Shown in pieces: positions 22,142 to 31,779 of a DNA stretch of 52,464 nt. The stretch spans positions 1-52,464 of the forward strand of contig JAICQQ010000035.1 in the NCBI GenBank assembly GCA_025937785.1. The letters run 5' to 3'. The stretch is from Polyangiaceae bacterium. GTDB taxonomy: Bacteria; Myxococcota_A; Polyangia; Polyangiales; Polyangiaceae. The translations under genes and the position numbers were made by a program. Numbering within the stretch: position 1 is the stretch's first letter; every line of letters starts with the position of its first letter. The notes beneath the pieces were generated by a model that worked only from the letters and a program-made list of their open reading frames with translations, was not told the origin of the DNA and searched no databases.

Positions 22142-25100
22142 TGGATCATCACGCGTCCCGCGTCGCTGAACGAAGTGCTGTGCGGCTCGTACATCAGCTC
22201 GGCGCTGGCGCGGGGCAGCACGTAGCTGCCTGGAGTGGTCGCGCGCACCAGGTAGCTGACGGCCACCGAAGCTCGATCCGGCGCATCGAAGTAGATCTTC
22301 ACCTTGGTGGTGTCCAGCTCGAGGTGGTCGGGCCGTGAGCCCGCCTGGAGCCATTCGTGGAAGGGGTGCGCGCTGCCGGCGTCCGCGACGCGCGCGACGG
22401 TCTCGAGCGAAGTGTCGACCGCTTCGAAGCCCGCGGGCAGCGCGTCGGTGATCGATAGATACCGGAACTTGTCTTCTGCCACGCCGCTCGGCTGACGCAC
22501 CAGCAGGGCGACGCGCAACAGCTGCCCTGCCTGCAACCGGGCGAGATCCACGGGGGCTCCTTCGGGTGTCGTGAAAACGCGGTACAAGTCGGGGCCGTTC
22601 TCGCCGCTGACGGCGCTGGCGTCTCGCGCGGCGCTCGGCGTCGCGTAGGGCAGCGTGTAGTCGGCGGCCACCGAGAATGCCACGTGCCGCGTCGGATCTC
22701 CCGAGAGCACTAGCCGACGCTGGCGTCCTTTGAGTTCGCCAAGCGGAAGCTGGTAGCTGCGACCGCCGCCGGCGAACTTGGCGGTGGGCTCGAGCGGCAC
22801 TCCGTCGAGCGTCACCACCGGGGCTGTCCCCTCGGCTTGCGCTTTGACGTGCTCTGCCAGCGCCAGCAAGCGGTAGGCCGTGGCCTGCGTGGTGTAGCCC
22901 TCGTCGAGCCGCAACAGATCGCTCACCAGCCCCGGCAGCTCCGGCGATTTCGGCTTCACATGAAACAGCGCCAGGCTCGCCTGACTGAGCGCGCGGGTGT
23001 TCGAGTCGAAGCTATGCATGTCTTCGCGATTCTTCGGACCCAGGTCGCCGTCTTCGCGCAGCACGCGTTCGACCTCGTTGGTCAGGCGCGTCACCCGGTC
23101 AGATTGGCCTTTGAGCTGCCTGAGGGCGAGGGCGAGGTTCGACTTGCCGAAGACCCCCAAGTCTGCGGCCAGATCCGCCAGCGCATCGGTATCCGTGGCC
23201 GCGAGTCGACCCGATTCGGCGAGGCTCAAGGCGATCGCCGAGCGCACCTCGGGTACCACGCGGGCGTCGAACAGCTGCTTCCTCAGATAGTCGAGCATGC
23301 TTTGGTCGAGCCCCGGGGGCAGCTGGATGCCCAGCTTGCGGGCGGCGACCACGGCGCGCATCGCGTAGGCGGTGCCGAAGACGCTCGATTCGTGTCCGCC
23401 CGGCCAGTAAGCGAGGCCGCCGTCGGCCGTGCGCATGGTGTCGAGCCGATCGAGACCACTCCGGATGCGCTTGTCGTAGAACGCCTCGTCGTGCCCGGTG
23501 AGCCCGAGCAGCGGCAAAATTTGCCGAGCGGCGAGCAGTGGCAACGTGCTCGACGTGGTCTGTTCGACGCAACCGTGCGGATAGCCCAGCAGGAACTCGA
23601 GCTGCTGGCCGAGCTCGGGATGCAGATTCTCGCCCACGGTGAGTTCGAGCATATCGGTACTGGCGCTACGCGCTGTGTCCGGGACGGAGAGCACGATCGT
23701 CTGCTTGCCAGCGAAACTACCGACCAGGCGCGGGTGCTGGGCCGCGCCGGCCAAGCCCACGTCCAGGGTGTGACGTACGCTGTCGACGCCCCTGCCGTTG
23801 GAGTCGCGCAGCGTGAACTCGATGGCTCGGGAGCCCGGCGTGGTCGCAGTCATTTCCTGCCCGATACGCAGCCGCGATTGGGCGGGCACCAGCACCCGCC
23901 GCGTCTTACCGAGCACCTCGAGGCTGCCGCTGAACGCCGACGCCGTCGTGTTGTGCAGCAACGCCGCGGCCTCGAAGCGATCGCCCTGCAGAGCGAAGCG
24001 AGGCATGGCCGGCTGTACCAAGATCGGTTCATTCACCCGAAACGAGGCCTCGCGCGTGCCCGCACGCCCCTGTTTGTCGAGCGCGACAGCCAGCATCCGG
24101 AACTCGGTCAAGTTGTCCGGCAGTTTCACCGACACTTGGACCTTGCCTGCTCGGTCCGTGACCAGCGCGGGCTTCCAAAGGGCCGTGGTCACGAAGTTGC
24201 TGCGGGTGAGCAGTGTCTCCGCGTTCGGTTCACCGCCGCCGTCACCCGCGACGTGGCTGCGCTGCATCCACTCGGCAAAGCCAGACCGCGTATCCGAATA
24301 GCCGAACTGCAGGGGGGAGCCAGACCAGAGGTGCTCGAGTGGGTCCGGCGCATGAAACCCCGTAAGCCTGAGCACGCCTTCGTCCACCACGGCGAGGGCG
24401 ACTTCGACGTCGCCCTGGCCCACACCTTGGCGTGTCACGTTCACCGTGAGCGTTGCGGTGTCGCGGGGGCGGTAGTCGCTCTTGTCCGAGGCTACTGACA
24501 CTGCGAGCCGCGCGTCCCGCAGCGTCACCGGTAGCCTGAGCGCGCCGACCAACGGCGCCCGCATGCTCGCGCTCTTGCCCTGAGGTAGCAGGGTCACCGT
24601 AGCGTGGGCGAAAGGAGCGAGCTCGGCGTCGAGCGGGAGAGCGACGGTGGCCATCCGACCGTTGATGGGCACGACCCGATGGTTCACCAGTCGATCGGAT
24701 TCCAGTGTCACCAGCGCCGTGGCCGAGGGCCAGGGGTTCTCGATCAGGATCTGCGCGGTCTCGCCCGGCTCGTAGAACGCTTTGTCGGGAACCAGGTTCA
24801 CCCGATCGCCGGCGCGCGGGCTCGCGTCCGCGTCCCCTTCCGAGTCCCCCATGATCCAGAGTCTCTGGGTTCCACCGGCGCGCCCGTCCACGCTCGCCGA
24901 GACCCGGTAGTATCCGCCCGAAGTCGGTGACAGCGGACATTGCACCGGGGTGGTGCCACTGACGCTGCTGCAACTCCCGACCCGCTCGCGCTTTTCCTGC
25001 CAGCGGTAGTTCACGTGGCCGGCTTTGGTTCGCTCCTTGATCTCCACGTATCTGATCCGCTCGAGCTCGGCACGCACCAGCGCACCCACCACCGGCGCGC

Positions 25101-27819
25101 CCTTCGTGTCCACGGCACCGAGATCCACTGCGATCGGCTCGCGTGCGCCATACCACGAGCGCGCGAGGCGTAGACCCGCGTAGCGCTGGCTCGGATGAAC
25201 GACGACCTCGTGACGAGCAGCGGCGGCGCGGTTCGAGGCATCCGTGACCTCGGCTTGCAGGGCGACGGCGACCGGCACGTCAGGTCGCCCGCCGGGCAGA
25301 GCCACGGAGACTTCGTGGTCGCCCTTCGCGTCCAGAGCACTGGAGCCCGTCTGGGTCCAAAGCACGCGGGGGTTCTCATCGAGTTCTTCGTCGTTGAACC
25401 GAAGTCCGGCGCGGGCGAGCGAGCCGCCTGATACCATCGCGGGTTTGGCCGAAAGCGTCCAGGAGACTGCTTCTCCGGCCAACGGCGCGCCGAACAGATA
25501 GCGGCCTGAGATGCGGGCCGTGAACTCCGCGCTGGTGATGCGGTCGGGCGCCTGCAAATCGACCACGAACTTGGGGGGATCGAAGGCCGCCACGCGCACC
25601 GGGTGCGTCACCAGTGTGGTAGATCCGCTCTTCACGCTCAGGTTGTAGCTGCCGAGCTTGGCGGCAGCAGGAACCGGGAAGTCGAGCGCTACGCTGCCGA
25701 AACCGTTGGTGGTGATAGTCTTTTCGAGGAGCTCGCGGCCGTCGGGACCCTTCAGCAGCAGCGCGAGCGGCTGCTTGGCGCGCGGGGCAAGCCCCCCGGC
25801 GCCCGCGCGGTGGGCGAAGGCCGTGACCTTGAAATGAAACGTTTCGCCGGGGCGGTAGATGTCGCGGTCGGTGTGTACGAGCACCGGAGCTTGCGCCGAT
25901 CCGTCGGGCACGCTCGCGAGGTCGGGGAACAGGTGCTCCGCGGTCTTCTGTTGCTCCTGCACTGGCAGGATCACACGGCGGTCGCCCGCGCGAACCTCCA
26001 CCAGCGCATCTGCGTCGTCGAGATCGACGGAGGAAGCGTCCGCGTTCAAGCGCGCGATGCCGTCCACACCTGTGCTGGTCCACGCGCCGGTCCCGGCAAG
26101 GCCTAGCCGGACCTGGGCCTTCGGCACCGGCGCGCCGGTGCTGGCTTCAGCCACGTGCACGAGCGCGCTGTCAGGCGCTCGGTGCACGTGCACCAGCAGC
26201 GAGTCTTTACCTGCGAGCGAGACGAACGCGGTCGGCGGCGTGCTGGCAGCCGAGCCGGGGGGGTACAAGGGCGGGAGCGCGTCGAAGGCGGTGCGATCGT
26301 GACGCAGTTGAATCACGTAACTTTGACCGGTCGCCAGCGCGCGGCTCAAGTCGACCTTCGTCGTCACGATCTCGTCGAGCTTGGGCCGCACGTCAACGGG
26401 CAGCACGCTGAAGGGGGCGCTTCTGGAGACATCCTGCGGCACAGTCAACCGAGCCGCATAGTCGTGCGCGTCGTTCGGGTCCACGTGCCAGATCCAGAGC
26501 TGGGCTCGTTCGACGTTGCGCGCGTCGAATTCGAAAACCCGGGAGGCGTCCCGATCGAGCCACAGGCTTCCGCCCGCCATGCTCAAGCTCGCTCGCTGGG
26601 GGCGCTGAACCGCGCGCAGCGTTAGAGGCTCCGCAAGCGAGTTTCCATAGCGGTCCAAGAGACCGTTCACGCTGATGCGGTAGCTGGTACCGGGCTTGAA
26701 GTTGCCGGAGAGGACCAGCTCGCCTCCCTGATCACCTTGGTAACTGTAGAACGAAAGATTCTGGACGGGTGGGGTCACCCGAATCTTCTGCTTCAACAGC
26801 GCGGAGTTGCCCTCGACCGCATTGTTGAACAGCAGGTGCAGGCGGCGATCGTCCATGAGCAGGGTGTCGCCGCGGCGAGCGCAGCTCGTGGATCCGTACT
26901 GGCACAGCGCGTCGGTGTACGAGAAGGCCGGGGCGACGCTCAACGAAGCATCGAGTCCGGACCGATCCGGTCCGGGGCGCTCGTCGCCTGCGGTCAGCCT
27001 GAGGCTGGTCCCGGGGGGTAGCTCCTTCAGGACCTCGACCAGCACCCGATGCCCGTGCGCCGCGGGCGTGCCGTTGAAGTCGCCGGCGCCCAACACCTGA
27101 CGTCTGAGTGGGAGCGGCGTCCCGTCGGCGAGCGTCAGCTCGACGCGCTCGCGAGCCATGGCACCACTGACGGGCTGATCATAGAGCACCAAGACGCGCG
27201 GTCGCTTCGCCACCTGCCCGTGGTCGCCCACCGAGAGCGCGACCACCCGCGCATCGCCAGCCTGGGGCAGGTAACCGAGCTCCTTACCAGCGACGCTTGG
27301 CCCCTGCGCCGTGAATGCTCCGCGCCAGGTGAGCGCGCGCGTGCCAGCCGGTCCAGCGATCTCCTTCAATAGCACCTGGTACCTGAGGCTCGGATCGAAG
27401 GGGCGATCGGCGACGAATTCGAGCGTGCGCGGGTTCCGCCAGCGCGTTTGCCCGGCAACCGCCGGTGTCAGTTCCAAAAGAGCCCCAGCGCTTTTGCCGG
27501 GCGCCGCCCCCGGCACGGGATGACTGAAGCTGAACTCGAGGGTCTGGTTGGGCGCCCAGAACTCGTACGAGTAAGGATACGTGAGCTCGAACGCTGGACC
27601 ATTCCCAGAACGCTGCTCCAGCTGAGCGCGCGGGCGCTCGTGCTCGCCCGAAGGCGGTGGAAATGCCAGCTCGTCTGGACTCAGCGGCCGCTCGAGCGGC
27701 ATGCGCCCCGGCGCTGACGCGGAGTCGGATTTCGAACCGCCAGTCTCCGAAGGGGGTGCGGGTGAGCAAGCAACGGCGAGCGCTAAGAGCGAAGCGAGGG
27801 GACGGACGAGACGGATCAT
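22138..27819 (-). CDS. Alpha-2-macroglobulin family lipoprotein
   Basis: A 1893-residue bacterial alpha-2-macroglobulin, thought to trap proteases that reach the periplasm. The signal peptide ends in the lipobox LAVAC (Cys18). A long series of MG beta-domains follows, with the MG3-4 type segment VLVHTDRDIYRPGETFHFKV and the central SDKSDYRPRDTATLTVNV. The thioester motif CVEQ is intact at 1417-1420 (GYPHGCVEQTT), followed by the alpha/alpha toroid (thioester domain) and a C-terminal receptor-binding-like domain. Length is typically 1600-1900. The gene is coupled to pbpC, a partnership seen in many bacteria, where PBP1C is presumed to repair the wall after breach. The promoter should lie in 27820-27876. 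Confidence 0.94.
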   Translation of the reverse strand: MIRLVRPLASLLALAVACSPAPPSETGGSKSDSASAPGRMPLERPLSPDELAFPPPSGEHERPRAQLEQRSGNGPAFELTYPYSYEFWAPNQTLEFSFSHPVPGAAPGKSAGALLELTPAVAGQTRWRNPRTLEFVADRPFDPSLRYQVLLKEIAGPAGTRALTWRGAFTAQGPSVAGKELGYLPQAGDARVVALSVGDHGQVAKRPRVLVLYDQPVSGAMARERVELTLADGTPLPLRRQVLGAGDFNGTPAAHGHRVLVEVLKELPPGTSLRLTAGDERPGPDRSGLDASLSVAPAFSYTDALCQYGSTSCARRGDTLLMDDRRLHLLFNNAVEGNSALLKQKIRVTPPVQNLSFYSYQGDQGGELVLSGNFKPGTSYRISVNGLLDRYGNSLAEPLTLRAVQRPQRASLSMAGGSLWLDRDASRVFEFDARNVERAQLWIWHVDPNDAHDYAARLTVPQDVSRSAPFSVLPVDVRPKLDEIVTTKVDLSRALATGQSYVIQLRHDRTAFDALPPLYPPGSAASTPPTAFVSLAGKDSLLVHVHRAPDSALVHVAEASTGAPVPKAQVRLGLAGTGAWTSTGVDGIARLNADASSVDLDDADALVEVRAGDRRVILPVQEQQKTAEHLFPDLASVPDGSAQAPVLVHTDRDIYRPGETFHFKVTAFAHRAGAGGLAPRAKQPLALLLKGPDGRELLEKTITTNGFGSVALDFPVPAAAKLGSYNLSVKSGSTTLVTHPVRVAAFDPPKFVVDLQAPDRITSAEFTARISGRYLFGAPLAGEAVSWTLSAKPAMVSGGSLARAGLRFNDEELDENPRVLWTQTGSSALDAKGDHEVSVALPGGRPDVPVAVALQAEVTDASNRAAAARHEVVVHPSQRYAGLRLARSWYGAREPIAVDLGAVDTKGAPVVGALVRAELERIRYVEIKERTKAGHVNYRWQEKRERVGSCSSVSGTTPVQCPLSPTSGGYYRVSASVDGRAGGTQRLWIMGDSEGDADASPRAGDRVNLVPDKAFYEPGETAQILIENPWPSATALVTLESDRLVNHRVVPINGRMATVALPLDAELAPFAHATVTLLPQGKSASMRAPLVGALRLPVTLRDARLAVSVASDKSDYRPRDTATLTVNVTRQGVGQGDVEVALAVVDEGVLRLTGFHAPDPLEHLWSGSPLQFGYSDTRSGFAEWMQRSHVAGDGGGEPNAETLLTRSNFVTTALWKPALVTDRAGKVQVSVKLPDNLTEFRMLAVALDKQGRAGTREASFRVNEPILVQPAMPRFALQGDRFEAAALLHNTTASAFSGSLEVLGKTRRVLVPAQSRLRIGQEMTATTPGSRAIEFTLRDSNGRGVDSVRHTLDVGLAGAAQHPRLVGSFAGKQTIVLSVPDTARSASTDMLELTVGENLHPELGQQLEFLLGYPHGCVEQTTSSTLPLLAARQILPLLGLTGHDEAFYDKRIRSGLDRLDTMRTADGGLAYWPGGHESSVFGTAYAMRAVVAARKLGIQLPPGLDQSMLDYLRKQLFDARVVPEVRSAIALSLAESGRLAATDTDALADLAADLGVFGKSNLALALRQLKGQSDRVTRLTNEVERVLREDGDLGPKNREDMHSFDSNTRALSQASLALFHVKPKSPELPGLVSDLLRLDEGYTTQATAYRLLALAEHVKAQAEGTAPVVTLDGVPLEPTAKFAGGGRSYQLPLGELKGRQRRLVLSGDPTRHVAFSVAADYTLPYATPSAARDASAVSGENGPDLYRVFTTPEGAPVDLARLQAGQLLRVALLVRQPSGVAEDKFRYLSITDALPAGFEAVDTSLETVARVADAGSAHPFHEWLQAGSRPDHLELDTTKVKIYFDAPDRASVAVSYLVRATTPGSYVLPRASAELMYEPHSTSFSDAGRVMIQ

Positions 27820-27876
27820 ATCAGTGGCAGCTGCCCGAGCAGGAACCGCGCCAACGCGCTCCCTCGCGAGCGCTCG

Positions 27877-27898
27877 AAAAACCCCGGCGCTCAGCCGG
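27877..27898 (-). terminator. Intrinsic terminator after ppc
   Basis: On the minus strand CCGGC-TGAGC-GCCGG (27898-27884) is followed by GG and five T (27881-27877), 59 nt after the ppc stop. It would separate ppc from the macroglobulin-pbpC operon. The stem is short, so efficiency is uncertain. Confidence 0.5.
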
Positions 27899-27957
27899 AT
27901 CGAACCATGCGCTGTGGGCCAGAGTCCACCGCTTGTGGCTGCTTACCCACGAGCAGG

Positions 27958-30732
27958 TCAGCCCGTGTTGCGCATGCCCTGCGCGATGCCGTTCAGAGTG
28001 GTGCCGAGGGCCTGATCGATCAGCGGCCGCTGAGGATCGTCTTCGGCCAGGGAGCGCTTCTTTTTCAGCAGATCGACCTGGAGCACGTTCAGCGCGTCCA
28101 CGTACGGGTTTCTGAGCTTGAGCGCGGTGTCGAGGAAGCGGTGCGACCCGAGCAGAGTGTCGCGCTTTCGGATCTTGAGCAGCGCCTTCACGGTGCGCGT
28201 GAACTCCGCTGCCAAGTCGTCGTAGAGCGTCTGCTCGGGGGCGAGCTCACTCAGATACAGCTGCGTCACTTCGAGATCAGCCTTGGCGCACACCATCTCG
28301 ATCTTCGAGAGCATGTCGTCGAAGAACGGCCAGTGCTTGGCCATCTGCTGCAAGAGCTCCGTGCCGCCGGGCTCGTTCAGCGCTTCTTCCAGCGCCGTGC
28401 CAGCACCGAGCCAGGCCGAAAGGATCACGCGGATTTGCGTCCACCCGAAATTGTAGGGGATGGCTCGGATCCCTTGCATGGTTCCGGCGCCTTTGTCGCG
28501 ATACGCCGGGCGAGACCCGAAGTGCACGTGCGCCAGTTCCCGCACCGGTGTCGCTTCCAGGAAGATGCCAAAGAGCCGGTTGTCGTCGTGGACGAACTTG
28601 CGGAACACCGTCCGCGAGCGCTCGGCCAAGCGCTCGGTGACCTGCCGGAAGCGTTCCACCTGCTCCGGAGACACCTCTTTTCTGAAGTCGGCCAGCATCG
28701 CCATCAGCGTGCCGCTCAGCGTGACCTCCAGGCTGCGTTCGGCGATCGGCAACAAGCCGAACTTCTGCGAGATGACCTCGCCTTGTTCGGTGATCTTGAT
28801 GCGGCCGCTCAATGTCTCCGGGGGCAGCGCCGCCAAGGCTCCGAACACCGGCGAACCGCCGCCGCGACCGACAGTGCCGCCGCGACCGTGGAACAACATC
28901 AGCTCGACGCCGGCCTTCTTCGCGATCTGCGCCAGCTTTTCTTGCGCCAGATACAGTTCCCACGACGCGGCCAGCATGCCGACGTCTTTCGCCGAGTCGG
29001 AGTACCCCAGCATGATTTCTTGGCGCCGGTTGCGCGCTTCGAGCTGGCGCGCGTACGCGGGCTCCGCGAACAGCTTTTCCATGATGCTCGGGGCGTTGGC
29101 GAGATCGCTGCCGGTTTCGAACAACGGGACCACGTCCAGCGACGACTGGGGCGGATCAGCCGCGAGATTCACGAGGCCGCATTCGCGCGCCAAGAGCAGC
29201 ACGCGCAGCATGTCGTCGGCAGAGCGCGTCATCGAGATGATGTAGGTGGGGGCGGCTTCTTCGCCGAACTCGCCTTGGATCTGTCGCATGACATCGAACA
29301 CCGAGACGGTTCGTTGCGTCGTCTCGTCGAGCTGGATGTGTCGAGGGAGCACCGGGCGGCGCAGCAAGAGCTCGCGCCCGAGGGCCTCGGCGGCCGGGGC
29401 GGTGGTGCCCGTGCCCGCCGCGATCGCTTCCAACGCGCGTGTGTGCGCCTCCGAATCCTCCCGCAGATCGAGCCGATAGCCGGTGAATCCCAGGGTCTTG
29501 ACCTGCCCCAAGAGCGGGGTGAGCAAGAAACGCTGCGAAAGTTTGGCGTTCGCCAGCTCCACCACCCGCTGGCAAAGCTCGAGGTCTTCGACGAACTCTT
29601 GCGCCCGCTTGTACGAACCGTGCACGATTTCCGGACGTCCAGCGTCGCGCGCGGCGACTTCGCGGCGAGTGGCGTCGAGTCGAGCTTTGATGAACGTGAG
29701 CTTCAACCGCAACGGCTCGTGCTTGTCGCGAAGTTGGTTTTGCTGCCACACCTCGGGGAAGTAACCCCTATCTTTCTGTATGGACGCGCGCAGCTCGGGC
29801 GGCGCTGGCGCGATCCGATCCGAAATACTGAGGCGTTGAATCAGCTCCGTCACCTTGGCCTGGTAGTGGCCCAGCACCGCGTGCGCAGAACGCCTGGCGG
29901 CCGCCAGGGTGATTTCCGGCGTGACGAAGGGATTGCCGTCTCGGTCACCGGCCACCCAGCTCCCCAGCGGCAGATCGATCGAAAAGCCCAGCTCTTCTCC
30001 GAACACTTCGAGGAAGGCGCGTCGCGTAGCGCTGTCGACCAGGGAACAGGCTTCGAGCAAGCGGTCCTCGAGGTACCAGATCACGGTGCTGACCTCGTCC
30101 ATCACGCTCGGCCGATCACGCCGGACCTCGTCAGTCAGCCACAAAAGCTCGATATCGGCCTCCATGCTTTCTTCCAGGTGATCGCGCGCGACCTCGGGGA
30201 GCTCCTCGCGCAGCAAGAGCGCGTCGGCCAAGCGCGCCTGCAGATCGAGCACGGTACGGCGCGTCGACTCCGTCGGATGCGCCGTCAAGACTGGGCGCAC
30301 CTCGATGCGCCGCAGCGTCTCGCGCACCTTTGCGGCGTCGAAGCCGCGTGCGGCGAGCGCGCGAAGCGCCCACTCCATGCTCGCAGGCTGTGCCCCGCCC
30401 TGGTGATCTCGCCGGTAGCTGTGACGCCGCCGCACACGATGCACCTGCTCCGCCGTGTTGATGAGCAAGAAGAACAGCGTGAAGGCGCGTGCCACCGGCG
30501 CCGCTTGCTCGAGCGGAAGCTGGCGCACCTGCTCCAACACCCGGCTCAAGGGACCCTTGCTCGCGCGGCGATCGCGGCACGCGATGCGGAGGCTTTCGAT
30601 CGCCTGGAACACTGCTTCGCCCTCGACGCGGCGCACGACTCGCCCTAAGGCGCCAGTCAACCAGCGCATGTCGCTGTGCAACGGAAGGTCGGGGTTCGGC
30701 TTGGTATCGGCGCTTTGCGGGGGGAGAGCCAT
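27958..30732 (-). CDS. ppc: Phosphoenolpyruvate carboxylase
   Basis: This cytosolic anaplerotic enzyme carboxylates PEP to oxaloacetate. The protein (924 aa from ATG 30732) has all classical motifs: LTAHPTESTRRT with catalytic His at about 152, GSWVAGDRDGNPFVT, LGYSDSAKDVG, the mobile loop FHGRGGTVGRGGG, and the C-terminal QGMRNTG. Length is typical for bacterial PEPC. AAGAGG precedes the ATG at 30732 by only three bases; a GTG nine codons upstream (30759) is the alternative start. It appears to be monocistronic, bounded downstream by a terminator-like hairpin. Confidence 0.96.
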   Translation of the reverse strand: MALPPQSADTKPNPDLPLHSDMRWLTGALGRVVRRVEGEAVFQAIESLRIACRDRRASKGPLSRVLEQVRQLPLEQAAPVARAFTLFFLLINTAEQVHRVRRRHSYRRDHQGGAQPASMEWALRALAARGFDAAKVRETLRRIEVRPVLTAHPTESTRRTVLDLQARLADALLLREELPEVARDHLEESMEADIELLWLTDEVRRDRPSVMDEVSTVIWYLEDRLLEACSLVDSATRRAFLEVFGEELGFSIDLPLGSWVAGDRDGNPFVTPEITLAAARRSAHAVLGHYQAKVTELIQRLSISDRIAPAPPELRASIQKDRGYFPEVWQQNQLRDKHEPLRLKLTFIKARLDATRREVAARDAGRPEIVHGSYKRAQEFVEDLELCQRVVELANAKLSQRFLLTPLLGQVKTLGFTGYRLDLREDSEAHTRALEAIAAGTGTTAPAAEALGRELLLRRPVLPRHIQLDETTQRTVSVFDVMRQIQGEFGEEAAPTYIISMTRSADDMLRVLLLARECGLVNLAADPPQSSLDVVPLFETGSDLANAPSIMEKLFAEPAYARQLEARNRRQEIMLGYSDSAKDVGMLAASWELYLAQEKLAQIAKKAGVELMLFHGRGGTVGRGGGSPVFGALAALPPETLSGRIKITEQGEVISQKFGLLPIAERSLEVTLSGTLMAMLADFRKEVSPEQVERFRQVTERLAERSRTVFRKFVHDDNRLFGIFLEATPVRELAHVHFGSRPAYRDKGAGTMQGIRAIPYNFGWTQIRVILSAWLGAGTALEEALNEPGGTELLQQMAKHWPFFDDMLSKIEMVCAKADLEVTQLYLSELAPEQTLYDDLAAEFTRTVKALLKIRKRDTLLGSHRFLDTALKLRNPYVDALNVLQVDLLKKKRSLAEDDPQRPLIDQALGTTLNGIAQGMRNTG

Positions 30733-31168
30733 GGGCCTCTTATTCGCATGGTCCGGCACGCTGGGCTAGTGCGGCACGTATTCTCGAGGCGGTTTGTCCG
30801 CGTCGAAAGCCTCCGCCGGGGGTCGACCATAGGGCCAGGCGAGGGCGCGGAGCCCAACTCGAGACACCGGCAGTGTCCTGGGCACGGCGCCGGTTCGTTG
30901 CGCCAAAGCCGCGGGAACGATCTGACGCCCCTGTTTCCAGGACTCTTGGCAGAAACGCTCCCGAAAGCCGGCGCGCACCAGCATCGCCCCGGGGGCACCT
31001 CTCGAGGCCTTGCGCGGGGGAGCTCACCCGCGACGGGAGCACTCAGTAGGAGAAGCGCGGTGCGTGATGGGCGCGTGGCGCCGTATCAGTAGCGCCCGCA
31101 GTGGCCCCCCGGCGAGCGCCGCGCGAGACGGCGTTCGTTCTGGTTATCACTAAGAGATAACGATACAT
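30733..31168. other. Non-coding stretch upstream of ppc
   Basis: About 430 nt with several overlapping open frames on both strands, none with a recognisable product or start signal. It should hold the ppc promoter (minus strand). Its only striking element is the AT-rich palindrome at 31143-31161. Confidence 0.45.
31143..31161. promoter_or_regulatory. Operator-like palindrome
   Basis: GTTATC-ACTAAGA-GATAAC is a 19-bp dyad; counting the inner CT/AG pairs, eight of nine positions per half are symmetric. It is AT-rich in a GC-rich setting and lies 8 nt beyond the stop of the small gene at 31169-31519 and about 410 nt upstream of ppc. It looks like a binding site for a dimeric repressor; a transcript hairpin is possible but there is no T tract. 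Confidence 0.4.
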
Positions 31169-31519
31169 TCAGCCGCTTCGCGGCCGACGCGAGCGCGCGT
31201 CGGGGCGTGTCAGCGTGAGCTGTTCCACTGGTAGGCAGCCCACCACGGAGTACGTTCCGCCGCTCTCGGGTTTGGGCCGATACGCGGATCGAAGCGCAGC
31301 GCGGGTCTCGCGGGCGAGGTCGACGCTGGCGAAGCCCGCGACTCGGCCGGGGAGGCTGGCGGGTGCGGGAGCATCTATCGCGATGCGGCACAGGTCCAAG
31401 TCGGCTTTGGCGACAGGGACCAACGGGGTTTGCCGGCGGACGCGCAACGCTGCGGACAGTCTGCGCGGCAAGCGCACCTCAGCGCGATGGCCTGCGTCGT
31501 GTTTGGTCGCCGAGCTCAC
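31169..31519 (-). CDS. Small hypothetical protein
   Basis: A 116-residue frame from ATG (MSSATKHDAG). I do not recognise it. It is Arg/Ala-rich with no signal peptide or membrane span. The codon pattern, with strong G/C third positions across the whole length and few rare codons, is what persuades me it may be real. It starts about 260 nt downstream of the end of the CNB kinase gene on the same strand. An overlapping plus-strand frame (31215-31829) looks less gene-like. Confidence 0.45.
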   Translation of the reverse strand: MSSATKHDAGHRAEVRLPRRLSAALRVRRQTPLVPVAKADLDLCRIAIDAPAPASLPGRVAGFASVDLARETRAALRSAYRPKPESGGTYSVVGCLPVEQLTLTRPDARSRRPRSG

Positions 31520-31779
31520 GGTCCCCCGAAGATACTCCGCAGTCGAACGCGGCTACCATGGGTTCCATGCGATGTTTTTTGCCCGCCCGCTGGCCTGTGA
31601 AAAATTGCTTCTGCGCCCGAGTTCTCGTCACGATGTCCGGAGGCCTTTCCTGGACGCTCAAGCACGCCATGTGCGGTTGGTGAGACCGTTCGGCTGTGAT
31701 GCTGGCCGTTCTTGCGGCCCTGCGACCGCGTTTGTTTCCTGGACGTATCCAGGCCGGCCCGCCTCCGGAGCAGTCGAGG

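Noticed and set aside
22837..24498. 553-codon open frame on the plus strand
   Set aside because: Antisense of the macroglobulin gene covering the thioester region.
27907..30648. 913-codon open frame on the plus strand
   Set aside because: Complete antisense shadow of ppc, whose motifs are unmistakable.
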